Shown: in pieces, positions 24,517 through 31,828 of the stretch
How positions within the stretch are numbered: the first letter of the stretch is position 1
Layout of the letters: each line of letters begins with the position of its first letter
Source of the DNA: CAZQRP01 sp964596125
Lineage (GTDB): Bacteria; Chloroflexota; Dehalococcoidia; GIF9; UBA5629
Direction of reading: 5' to 3'
Assembly (NCBI GenBank): GCA_964596125.1
Contig: CAZQRP010000027.1
Location: 1-40,769, forward strand
Length of the DNA: 40,769 nt
The notes under the pieces: generated by a model
Seen by the model: the letters and a program-made list of their open reading frames with translations, nothing else
Told to the model about the DNA's origin: nothing
Databases searched by the model: none
Position numbers and translations under genes: made by a program

Positions 24517-26727
24517 TTATTGATCCTCCTGCATTCTGAGTATATCCCTTAACTCTTCTTTAGTAATAAGCCCATTTTCAATCAGCATCTCTCCAATTTT
24601 CTTTCTCCTCTTCCTTTCTTCCTGGACACTAGGAATAAAGAAGAAAAAGGTAGCTCCTTCACCGTGAACAGATTCAACCCAAATTCTACCTCCATGCCCT
24701 TCCACAATCTGTTTCGATATATAAAGGCCTAAACCAGTTCCTTTTTGAGCCCTGGTCATCGAACTATCCACCTGAGAGAATTTTTGAAATAGCTCAGGAA
24801 TGGCATCAGCAGGTATACCGATACCCTGGTCAATTACTTTTACCAATACTCCCGCACCATCTTTCCTGACATCGATAAAGATCTGACTTCCTGTTGGGCT
24901 AAATTTGATAGCATTACTAACCAGGTTTCTCACCACTTGCTCAAGTTTCCTAAAATCACCTTCAATAACCGGCAATGAATGAGATAGACTCACCTTTATA
25001 TTAATTTCCTTGTTTTCGGCAAGTTGTTGCAGCTTATTCACTACTCCGTCTATTACTTCTCTCATGGAGACAGGCTTCCTTTCAATTACCATCCGTCCGG
25101 ACTCAATGGCGGCTATATCAAGAATATTGTCTACCAGATTGTTCAAATGCTGGCTCTCAGTATCGATAATGCTGAGAAACTCCCGCTGCGTTTCAGGATC
25201 AGACACTTTGCCATCAAGCATCAATTTGATAAAACCGCGGATTGAATGTAATGGTGTCCGCAATTCATGAGTAGTATTCGCAATAAAGTCCGATTTCATC
25301 TGGTCAAGCTCCTTCTCCTGAGTTACATCAATGACGACTCTTACCTCTCCTTCATCTTTATCACCTTTGCCATTGAGTTTAGAGGAGTGAACTCTTAATA
25401 CCCTGTGGGTAGGATAAGCGAAGACCACTTCTTCACCAAGTGATTGGACTTTGCTAAGGCGGGCAAGAGGGGCAAAGCGTAATTCGGCTTGCAACTGAGA
25501 AACGTTCTTGCCCAGAACGTCATCAGCATTAATATCCAACATTTGCTCCATCGCAGGATTCAGCCTGGTTAACCGCTGTTGCCGATCCAGTACCATTATT
25601 CCATCCTTCATACTACCTATCAGAGTAGCCACTTCCTCTTCCCGCGATACCACCATTTGCTTAACCATAGTTGTAATAGCGGAAGTGACTTCTGCAATCT
25701 CGTCTTTACCTCTAACTGCCAGCCCGGCGGTGTAGTCTCCCTCTTCAACTCTTTTTGCATAACGAGCAAGCTTGCCCAGTGGACGTGTGATCCTGTGTAC
25801 TAACAGCAGTGTTACCAGCACGGCCAAGACAAATACAGCAGCATTAGCTCCAAGAAGAAAATTGGGAAGTACATTACCCTTTGCGGTAACAATACTCAAA
25901 GGTTCCTGAAATACGACGCCCCACCCAGATGCTCCAACCGTCATATAGCTGGCAAGATATTGTACTCCATCCAAGTCGTATTCTGCGGCACCACTATTTC
26001 CCTTTATGAGCTCCTGCACTATGGCATACTTAGAATAATCCAGGCTCAAACAACCTCCAGGTAATGCTCCTAGCTTTTCCGCTGAATGGGCGATAACAAG
26101 TCCGTTTTTATCAATAATATATACGCTTTCATTTTCTTCAAGTTGAAGGTTATCGACAGCACTAATCATATTTTCAAGCGACACATCTGTAAATACGACG
26201 CCGGCAACATTACCATCAGCTTTCCTTATCGGCGCCGCAAAAGTAACCGCCCTTAAGCCATCGGCTGCTACAAATGGGTCACTGAAACAGGTCTTGCCAG
26301 TGGAAATGCAGTACCTGAAGAAATCCAGTCCCGAGATATCTTCACCCACAGCTTTTCCACTTAAAGCGGGCATGGCTAAGTCATGAGATTCAAAACAGGT
26401 AATCATGCCATTCATATCGGCTATACCTATAGCTGCAGTTTCAAACCGCCACGATGACCGCAGACTAATAGATAGAATTAATTCCTGCTGATTTACGTTC
26501 ATACTCTTGATCTCGGGCATCCTGGTAAGCAACTCCACTTTATAATGTATATCATCCTGAAAGTTCTTTACTTCAGACACTAATGAAACAGCTTTGGCTT
26601 GATATAAGGCCTTCTGCAAATTAAATTCGCGTTCTCTTATCTGAGGTAAAACAAAGAACACCTGAATAAGCAGCGAGACAGCCAGTATCAACGCTACCAG
26701 TATTCCTATTTTTGTAGCTAACTTCAT
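24517..26727 (-). CDS. Cache-HAMP-PAS sensor histidine kinase with MshEN-like tail
   Basis: 736 residues. A membrane helix (8-28), a double-Cache-type external sensor (about 30-285), a second helix (290-312), HAMP (312-365), PAS (365-470), HisKA with H487 (TTHELRTP), then HATPase_c with N605 (NLVSNAIKFSPTG), G1 DQGIGI (633-638) and G2 GTGLGL (663-668). All catalytic elements are intact. The last 25 residues (KIGEMLIENGLITKEELRDI) repeat the MshEN-type motif at the start of the ATPase two genes downstream, an unusual tail for a kinase. It is transcribed divergently from archaellin 1, with 469 bp between. Confidence 0.93.
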   Translation of the reverse strand: MKLATKIGILVALILAVSLLIQVFFVLPQIREREFNLQKALYQAKAVSLVSEVKNFQDDIHYKVELLTRMPEIKSMNVNQQELILSISLRSSWRFETAAIGIADMNGMITCFESHDLAMPALSGKAVGEDISGLDFFRYCISTGKTCFSDPFVAADGLRAVTFAAPIRKADGNVAGVVFTDVSLENMISAVDNLQLEENESVYIIDKNGLVIAHSAEKLGALPGGCLSLDYSKYAIVQELIKGNSGAAEYDLDGVQYLASYMTVGASGWGVVFQEPLSIVTAKGNVLPNFLLGANAAVFVLAVLVTLLLVHRITRPLGKLARYAKRVEEGDYTAGLAVRGKDEIAEVTSAITTMVKQMVVSREEEVATLIGSMKDGIMVLDRQQRLTRLNPAMEQMLDINADDVLGKNVSQLQAELRFAPLARLSKVQSLGEEVVFAYPTHRVLRVHSSKLNGKGDKDEGEVRVVIDVTQEKELDQMKSDFIANTTHELRTPLHSIRGFIKLMLDGKVSDPETQREFLSIIDTESQHLNNLVDNILDIAAIESGRMVIERKPVSMREVIDGVVNKLQQLAENKEINIKVSLSHSLPVIEGDFRKLEQVVRNLVSNAIKFSPTGSQIFIDVRKDGAGVLVKVIDQGIGIPADAIPELFQKFSQVDSSMTRAQKGTGLGLYISKQIVEGHGGRIWVESVHGEGATFFFFIPSVQEERKRRKKIGEMLIENGLITKEELRDILRMQEDQ

Positions 26728-27058
26728 AACTGAAAAATACCTTTATATTTGCTTCTAAGTGATAGTCTATTGATAGTCTATCAGCCTGAGCTAAAACGTC
26801 ATTAACGCAGGCAACAATTGTCACTACACATCAAATTGTTCCTACGTACTGAAGATTCAGTTTATTATTCACTATATCCATAGTTAAATTAATATACTAT
26901 TTAAATGTTGTCAATCGTACTATAGTCCCATGTCACCATACTTGACCACAGGTTAGCGGTCCTACTGGCAGTCAATAATCACCTGTTAGATTTCCGACTA
27001 CAGTCACCATTCGATTACTTTCGCAATACAATAGCACGATGCGTTTTGCTATAAATGG
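26728..27058. other. Divergent regulatory region, kinase side
   Basis: Non-coding DNA between the kinase and archaellin genes. It contains the stretch TTAATATACTATTTAAATG (26889-26907), repeated before archaellin 2, and GTTAGCGGTCCTAC (26952-26965), repeated before the 38.5 kb cluster. A poor match to the motility element is at 26919-26953 (ACTATAGT, 18 bp, ACC-N3-GGT). No gene. Confidence 0.55.
26889..26916. repeat. Upstream repeat shared by the two archaellin genes
   Basis: TTAATATACTATTTAAATG followed by TTGTCAATC occurs here and, with small changes (TTAATATACCTATTAAATG), at 27949-27976, about 1.06 kb later. It shows that the archaellin duplication included upstream DNA. Confidence 0.7.
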
Positions 27059-27099
27059 ACTAAAGTACTGCTCCCAAACGGTACCTTTAGGTGATTTAC
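27059..27099 (+). promoter_or_regulatory. Motility element 1 (before archaellin 1)
   Basis: ACTAAAGT (27059-27066), 16 bp, then ACC-TTTA-GGT (27083-27092) followed by GATTTAC (27093-27099). It lies 98 bp before the archaellin ATG. The two-part structure is shared with three other sites in this window, all before motility-type genes. It may be an operator for a dimeric regulator or an alternative-sigma promoter; ACTAAAGT recalls the -35 of flagellar sigma-28 promoters (TAAAGTTT), but the second half does not match the sigma-28 -10. Confidence 0.6.
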
Positions 27100-27196
27100 G
27101 AAATCATCGTTTCCAGTATTATTTGCCTAGTACTATTAGCAATTTGGTATAGTCAAACAACGAAACCGAGCCAGAACTCAAAAAGGAGAAGTCATA

Positions 27197-27790
27197 ATGT
27201 TTACCAAATTTATGAAAGCTCTCAGAAGGGGACATCGGAATGAGAAAGGCATTACCGGACTGGAGACTGCCATCATCCTTATTGCCTTCGTCACCGTTGC
27301 AGCAGTCTTCGGCTATGCCGTCCTCTCCGCCGGTATCTTCTCCGCTGAAAAGGGCAAGGAAACCGTCTACCTCGGCCTCCAGGAGGCTAAAAGCACCATG
27401 GAGCTCAAGGGAAGCGTCATCGCCACCGGCAATATCACCGCCTCCACACCCTACGTTGCCACAGTCCTGTTCGTGGTGGGCAATGCCGTAGCCGGAGAAC
27501 CGATAGACCTGACGGTGCCACCCAGCAATAAGACTGTCCTTGCCTATATCGACCAGGACAACTTTATAGACAATATGACCTGGACCAAGACCTGGTCAGG
27601 CCAGAGTGACGGCGATGACCTCCTGGAGGTAGGCGAGAAGGCCGTGATTACCGTAGACCTCACCAGTCTCAATCCCAAGCTGGGAGAAAACAAGAAGTTC
27701 ACCATGGAGTACAAACCGCCTGCAGGTTCTACTGTTGTATTCGAGAGAACGGTACCGGCTAACATCGATAAATATATGGACTTCTATTAA
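27197..27790 (+). CDS. arlB: Archaellin 1 (major archaellum filament protein)
   Basis: 197 residues with a class III (type IV pilin-like) signal peptide: a basic start (MFTKFMKALRRGHRNEKG), cleavage expected after Gly18, then the hydrophobic filament-core helix ITGLETAIILIAFVTVAAVF. GLETAIILIAFV after the cleavage glycine is a hallmark of archaeal archaellins. The rest is a beta-rich outer domain. Codons are strongly C-ending and AAGGAG precedes the ATG, fitting high expression. Mature sequence is identical to archaellin 2. Older name FlaB. It should be processed by a class III signal peptidase, not encoded here. Confidence 0.92.
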   Translation: MFTKFMKALRRGHRNEKGITGLETAIILIAFVTVAAVFGYAVLSAGIFSAEKGKETVYLGLQEAKSTMELKGSVIATGNITASTPYVATVLFVVGNAVAGEPIDLTVPPSNKTVLAYIDQDNFIDNMTWTKTWSGQSDGDDLLEVGEKAVITVDLTSLNPKLGENKKFTMEYKPPAGSTVVFERTVPANIDKYMDFY

Positions 27791-27811
27791 TACGTAAGTC
27801 AGAAAAAAGAA

Positions 27812-27850
27812 GAGACATGTTTATGTCTTAAAACTCCAGCACTCCTGGAG
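27812..27850 (+). terminator. Twin hairpins after archaellin 1
   Basis: Hairpin 1: GAGACAT/ATGTCTT around a GTTT loop (27812-27829). Hairpin 2: CTCCAG-CACTC-CTGGAG (27834-27850). No long T-run follows directly, although ATTTT comes soon after a further C/G-rich stretch (to about 27886). They probably stabilise or terminate the abundant archaellin mRNA. Hairpin 1 is conserved after archaellin 2 with changed bases that keep pairing. Confidence 0.55.
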
Positions 27851-27948
27851 GAAGGTCACCCTCGGCTATCCTCCGGGATTTTCTATCTGTCCGTTAGATG
27901 TTCCAGCTACCAAGCCCCAAGATTTATTTATGTCCAGCCTAAGACGTA

Positions 27949-27976
27949 TTAATATACCTATTAAATGTTGTCAATC
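27949..27976. repeat. Second copy of the archaellin upstream repeat
   Basis: TTAATATACCTATTAAATG then TTGTCAATC, matching 26889-26916. The adjoining AAAGTCCC also parallels ATAGTCCC at the first copy. Confidence 0.7.
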
Positions 27977-28116
27977 TTGCCAAAGTCCCGCTTATCACGC
28001 TCTCTTCCGCTAATGTATGGTGTAACGGCACATCTTAGATACCTGTGAAGCTGTGAAGCCTTTATTATTACTCTTACGTCGCCGTATCCCTCGCTGCCCA
28101 TCTGATGCAACCCAGT

Positions 28117-28155
28117 ACTAAAGTCTCACCTGGCTATTACCTATGGGTGATATCC
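28117..28155 (+). promoter_or_regulatory. Motility element 2 (before archaellin 2, distal)
   Basis: ACTAAAGT (28117-28124), 14 bp, ACC-TATG-GGT (28139-28148), then GATATCC. It is followed at once by a third, incomplete ACTAAAGG (28157-28164) and by motility element 3, so archaellin 2 has a tandem array. Confidence 0.55.
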
Positions 28156-28165
28156 GACTAAAGGT

Positions 28166-28205
28166 ACTAAAGTCCTTCTTTAACTGTTACCTATGGGTGA
28201 TTTAC
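28166..28205 (+). promoter_or_regulatory. Motility element 3 (before archaellin 2, proximal)
   Basis: ACTAAAGT (28166-28173), 15 bp, ACC-TATG-GGT (28189-28198), then GATTTAC (28199-28205). The second half TTACCTATGGGTGAT is identical to that of element 2, 50 bp upstream, that is about five helical turns apart, so two bound dimers would lie on the same DNA face. Confidence 0.6.
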
Positions 28206-28262
28206 TATACGGGGTTTTGCCATATACTAAATATCATGGAAGAGATACAGGAATTCAGTATT

Positions 28263-28287
28263 TAAAGATTTTCAATCATTCCGATAA
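28263..28287 (+). promoter_or_regulatory. Possible sigma-28-like promoter of archaellin 2
   Basis: TAAAG (28263-28267) and CCGATAA (28281-28287) resemble the flagellar sigma-28 consensus (TAAAGTTT, 11 bp, GCCGATAA), but the spacing is about two bases short. It lies 131 bp before the ATG. The leader in between contains a hairpin (28324-28342, loop AAA). Archaellin 1 has no such site, so this is a weak call. Confidence 0.3.
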
Positions 28288-28418
28288 TCCGAGAGGTGCA
28301 CCAATGTACACGTTTTGTTTGATCACCCTCCAAAGGGGAGTGAGACAAATGTGATTGAACGAATTGAAAAAACTGAAAACTATAATAATTTTATAACCTA
28401 TATTAAGGAGGAGGGAAA

Positions 28419-29012
28419 ATGTTTAACAAATTTATGAAAGCTCTCAGAAAGGGATACCAGGATGAGAAAGGTATCACCGGACTTGAGACCGCCATCATCC
28501 TTATTGCCTTCGTCACCGTTGCAGCAGTCTTCGGCTATGCCGTCCTCTCCGCCGGTATCTTCTCCGCTGAAAAGGGCAAGGAAACCGTCTACCTCGGCCT
28601 CCAGGAGGCTAAAAGCACCATGGAGCTCAAGGGAAGCGTCATCGCCACCGGCAATATCACCGCCTCCACACCCTACGTTGCCACAGTCCTGTTCGTGGTG
28701 GGCAATGCCGTAGCCGGAGAACCGATAGACCTGACGGTGCCACCCAGCAATAAGACTGTCCTTGCCTATATCGACCAGGACAACTTTATAGACAATATGA
28801 CCTGGACCAAGACCTGGTCAGGCCAGAGTGACGGCGATGACCTCCTGGAGGTAGGCGAGAAGGCCGTGATTACCGTAGACCTCACCAGTCTCAATCCCAA
28901 GCTGGGAGAAAACAAGAAGTTCACCATGGAGTACAAACCGCCTGCAGGTTCTACTGTTGTATTCGAGAGGACGGTACCGGCTAACATCGATAAATATATG
29001 GACTTCTATTAA
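28419..29012 (+). CDS. arlB: Archaellin 2 (mature protein identical to archaellin 1)
   Basis: 197 residues, AAGGAGGAGG before the ATG. The signal part is MFNKFMKALRKGYQDEKG with cleavage after Gly18. By my alignment the first 72 bases differ from copy 1 at 10 positions, while the other 522 differ at one (A27748 versus G28970, silent). All five amino-acid differences (T3N, R11K, H13Y, R14Q, N15D) are in the cleaved signal. This points to gene conversion or selection keeping one filament protein under two promoters. The upstream region is longer and richer in motility elements than that of copy 1. Older name FlaB. Confidence 0.92.
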   Translation: MFNKFMKALRKGYQDEKGITGLETAIILIAFVTVAAVFGYAVLSAGIFSAEKGKETVYLGLQEAKSTMELKGSVIATGNITASTPYVATVLFVVGNAVAGEPIDLTVPPSNKTVLAYIDQDNFIDNMTWTKTWSGQSDGDDLLEVGEKAVITVDLTSLNPKLGENKKFTMEYKPPAGSTVVFERTVPANIDKYMDFY

Positions 29013-29042
29013 TACGTAAGCTACTTAAGCCAAGAGAATGAA

Positions 29043-29136
29043 GGGACATGTTTTTGTCTCAAGACGTTAGCGCCCCGAGGGAGAGGTGAGCGAAGTGAAA
29101 TTGCAATCAAATTACCGGCTCCTATCGGGAGCGCTA
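29043..29136 (+). ncRNA. Structured region between archaellin 2 and the rest of the operon
   Basis: A short hairpin GGGACA/TGTCTC (29043-29060) parallels the one after archaellin 1. It is followed by a long-range stem: TAGCGC-CCCGA (29068-29078) pairs with TCGGG-A-GCGCTA (29125-29136), with one bulged A. There is no T-run. It probably protects the archaellin message or limits read-through into the motor genes, giving many filament subunits per motor protein. Confidence 0.5.
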
Positions 29137-29200
29137 TGGCAAACAAAATATATACAAGTAAGCCTGGAACCGCCAGCATAAAGTAGTGGAGAACAGGATA

Positions 29201-30091
29201 ATGGCAGACGTACACCAGAGAGTAGATGAACTAGAAAACGAAGTAAAGGTGCTGAAAAATGAGATCAAGGCAATCCTTCTTGATATTCGCGAGCAGTACC
29301 TGAATACCGAGAATCCTTTTATGGGCGGCGGCCAAGTAACCAGTGGAGGGCCGGTAATTTCCATTGGCAGTCTTGGAGGCCAGTCACATGAGAGCAGCTT
29401 TTCAGCGCCATCATATGATGAAGCACACCCCGCTATAGATCCAAATCCGCCAGAAGAGACAAACAACGACTCCATCATAGACTTGCTGGAACAGGAAACA
29501 GAAGAACCAGACGAATCTACAATAAAAACAAAGGTACCGGATAAAAAGAGTGGCACACTTCCGGAACTCAGCGAGGAGCCTGATAAAGAAGAGGAATCAT
29601 CGCCGAAGAAGGAGAAACAAGGTAGAAAGGGAGGAACGCTACCCGAACTCAGCCAGGACCCCAACAGCCAGGGTGAAGACGATAAATCACCGCCAAGAGC
29701 AGAGAGGCACAACAGGAAAGATGCACCATGGAAAGGGGAAAAACAGGAAATATGGCCAAAAGGTGATAATGGGAACAACAGCGGTATCAGTATGATCACC
29801 ATTGCTGGCTTAAGTAAATGGGTAGATGAGTCAACGGATAAGATAGGCAAAGAAAGGACAGAAGTCATGGTAGAAGCATGCCACATGGTCGGCCACATCA
29901 GCCCAGAACTCAAGGAGTTACTCATTAAACTGGTCCGTCTTGCCCAGGCAGACGAGCCTAAGAAAGGAAGAGTAAATACCAAAGACTACCTGGGCGTTAT
30001 CGCTCAACTGGATGGTCTTCTGGGATATAGCAACGAGTCTGAAGCTGCTTTGCTTACTATATTGACTGATAGTAAGGAGTCACATGGATAA
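29201..30091 (+). CDS. arlCDE: ArlC/D/E-like archaellum scaffold protein
   Basis: 296 residues from ATG 29201 (GGAG 9 bases upstream; a GTG at 29186 is less likely). An N-terminal coiled coil (VDELENEVKVLKNEIKAI) is followed by a disordered, charged middle with a duplicated GTLPELS motif. The C-terminal domain, about residue 197 onward (LSKWVDESTDKIG, then VGHISPELKELLIKLVRLA), matches the FlaD/FlaE family domain. In Euryarchaeota ArlC/D/E form a cytoplasmic ring at the motor and receive CheY signals through CheF. Here one gene does this job. It overlaps arlG by 8 bp. A long minus-strand open frame over it is a composition artefact. Confidence 0.82.
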   Translation: MADVHQRVDELENEVKVLKNEIKAILLDIREQYLNTENPFMGGGQVTSGGPVISIGSLGGQSHESSFSAPSYDEAHPAIDPNPPEETNNDSIIDLLEQETEEPDESTIKTKVPDKKSGTLPELSEEPDKEEESSPKKEKQGRKGGTLPELSQDPNSQGEDDKSPPRAERHNRKDAPWKGEKQEIWPKGDNGNNSGISMITIAGLSKWVDESTDKIGKERTEVMVEACHMVGHISPELKELLIKLVRLAQADEPKKGRVNTKDYLGVIAQLDGLLGYSNESEAALLTILTDSKESHG

Positions 30092-30539
30092 AATAATGGT
30101 CACAGTTTTACTTCTTATAGCCGGCGTAATTTGCTCAATAGTTGTATTTAATTCCGTATATCCGGCAATTAATCGCGGCGCTTCGGCAATATCCAGCATG
30201 TCCGCAACGGTGGACGATCGCATTAAGAGCCAGATTGAAATTGTGGAAACAGCGAGCCAGGATAATGATATTTATATCTGGGTAAAGAACGTTGGTTCCT
30301 CACGTATAGGAGGTATAGATAAGTGTGATATATTCTTCGGCCAGACTGGAGCCACAGAACGAGTGCCCTACGACTCTGGTACTCCGCACTGGGACTACTC
30401 GATCGAAAACAACACCGAATGGTCGCCTACGTCAACAATAAAAATCACTATTTATTTGTCCGGCGCACCATCGGGTAACTATTATGTCAAGGTAGTTATT
30501 CCCAACGGGATATCCGATGAACACCAATTCAGTATATAG
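30084..30539 (+). CDS. arlG: ArlG archaellum stator-type protein
   Basis: 151 residues. One N-terminal membrane helix (VTVLLLIAGVICSIVVFNSV) with class III-like pilin features is followed by AINRGASAISSMSATVDDRI, a pattern of FlaG. The external beta-sandwich includes IYIWVKNVGSSRI. ArlG filaments, capped by ArlF, tether the motor to the cell surface layer in archaea. AAGGAG lies 4 bases before the ATG and the start overlaps the previous gene, so translation is coupled. The G-before-F order is that of Crenarchaeota. ArlG and ArlF are related and a swapped assignment is possible. Confidence 0.8.
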   Translation: MDKIMVTVLLLIAGVICSIVVFNSVYPAINRGASAISSMSATVDDRIKSQIEIVETASQDNDIYIWVKNVGSSRIGGIDKCDIFFGQTGATERVPYDSGTPHWDYSIENNTEWSPTSTIKITIYLSGAPSGNYYVKVVIPNGISDEHQFSI

Positions 30540-30548
30540 GATTAGAAA

Positions 30549-31079
30549 ATGGAACAGGCAGTAGTATCCATAATAGCCATTGCCATTATCCTGGGAGGGA
30601 CAGTGACACTTGCCTTAAGTGCTATCTCACCAATAGATACGATTGTACGTTCATGGAAACAAATGACCCAGCAATCAGGTGACCTGATGCGGACAGAGAT
30701 TACCACAACAGGATCGGAGTTCCCGGTCCTGGGATCAGGTGCCAGAGTCGAGATAACCGTCAGGAACAATGGTAACTTATCACTCAGCAATTACAATTCC
30801 TGGGATGTCATTACTCAATATTATAGTGATAACATCAGCTATTCAGTAAAATGGCTTCCACATACTGATAATATTTCCGATAACAAATGGACGGTAAACG
30901 GTATTTATTTTAACGGCAGTCCTGAAACAGTCGAACCCAATATACTGAATCCCGGTGAGGACATGAAGCTCTTGATGCAGCTCAACCCGCCGGTTGGAAC
31001 AAATACCACCAACTGGGCAACTATATCGACCCCGAATGGGGTATCCACCAGGATTATTTTCCAGCGAGAGGGGTCCTGA
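30549..31079 (+). CDS. arlF: ArlF archaellum stator-type protein
   Basis: 176 residues. An N-terminal helix (AVVSIIAIAIILGGTVTLAL) precedes an external beta-sandwich with VEITVRNNGNLSLSNYNSWD and the FlaF-type end VEPNILNPGEDMKLLMQLNP, then ATISTPNGVSTRIIF. In archaea ArlF binds the S-layer and anchors the rotating machine. It lies 9 bp after arlG and 2 bp before arlH. If the host is a Dehalococcoidia, a group reported to lack a peptidoglycan wall and to have a surface layer, this anchoring mode would be available to it. Confidence 0.82.
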   Translation: MEQAVVSIIAIAIILGGTVTLALSAISPIDTIVRSWKQMTQQSGDLMRTEITTTGSEFPVLGSGARVEITVRNNGNLSLSNYNSWDVITQYYSDNISYSVKWLPHTDNISDNKWTVNGIYFNGSPETVEPNILNPGEDMKLLMQLNPPVGTNTTNWATISTPNGVSTRIIFQREGS

Positions 31080-31081
31080 TA

Positions 31082-31813
31082 ATGAAACAAAAAGAAAACG
31101 CACTGACCTCAGACGAGTCTGAAGATAGACAATCGATAATATCCACGGGGAATCAGCAGATCGATAAGAGATTGGGAGGAGGTATTCCATGCGGCTCTCT
31201 GACCCTCGTTGAAGGCCAGTCAGACGCTGGCAAATCGGTGCTTTCCCAACAGTTAACATGGGGTTCCCTTCGTGATCATCATAAGGTAGTCACCTTCTCC
31301 ACAGAGAACACAGTGAAAAGTCTGGTCACACAGATGCAGAGTCTCGGATTGGATATTCTGGACTACTTAATCATAGGTTGGATTAAAGTGTACCATCTGC
31401 AACCGTCTAAAGCTGAACTGGCTTCCTGCTTCGAAACCCTCATTACAGCAATGGAGAGGATTAATGGCTATGAGTTGTTTATTATTGATTCTCTCACTCC
31501 CATTGTTGCTTATGTCTCTCTTGAGGAATCCCTAAGCTATTTCGAAAGATGTAAAAGACTATGCGATCGAGGTAAGACCATCATCAATATCGCCCACAGC
31601 TTTGCCTTTAACGATGAAATACTTATCCGTATTCGGTCGATGTGCGATGCTCATCTACGCCTTACCATAGAGGAAGTGGGGGACAAATTGCTTAAATCTC
31701 TGGAGGTAGCCAAGGTCAGGGGGGCTGATAAGGGGACGGGTAATATAATAAGTTTTGACGTGGAGCCAGGTATCGGAATGAAAATCCTGCCTCTATCCAA
31801 GGCGAAAGTATAA
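31082..31813 (+). CDS. arlH: ArlH, KaiC/RecA-like regulatory ATPase of the archaellum
   Basis: 243 residues. Walker A is EGQSDAGKSVLSQQL (GQSDAGKS at 45-52), close to the archaeal EGxDxxGKSVLSQ pattern; Walker B is LFIIDSLT (132-139). VTFSTENTVKSLVTQMQSLG matches the FlaH segment after the first helix. ArlH hexamers bind ATP, sit inside the ArlC/D/E or ArlX ring and switch ArlI between assembly and rotation. It starts 2 bp after arlF and ends 15 bp before arlI. Confidence 0.93.
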   Translation: MKQKENALTSDESEDRQSIISTGNQQIDKRLGGGIPCGSLTLVEGQSDAGKSVLSQQLTWGSLRDHHKVVTFSTENTVKSLVTQMQSLGLDILDYLIIGWIKVYHLQPSKAELASCFETLITAMERINGYELFIIDSLTPIVAYVSLEESLSYFERCKRLCDRGKTIINIAHSFAFNDEILIRIRSMCDAHLRLTIEEVGDKLLKSLEVAKVRGADKGTGNIISFDVEPGIGMKILPLSKAKV

Positions 31814-31828
31814 GATAAGGAAAGTCGT

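Noticed and set aside
27059..28205. Plain sigma-28 flagellar promoters
   Set aside because: ACTAAAGT resembles the -35, but none of the four sites has CCGATA at the required spacing, and the ACC-N4-GGT half is instead the conserved part.
29134..29982. 282-codon minus-strand open frame over the ArlC/D/E-like gene
   Set aside because: Serine/leucine/phenylalanine-rich shadow of a charged coding sequence; no ribosome binding site and no family.
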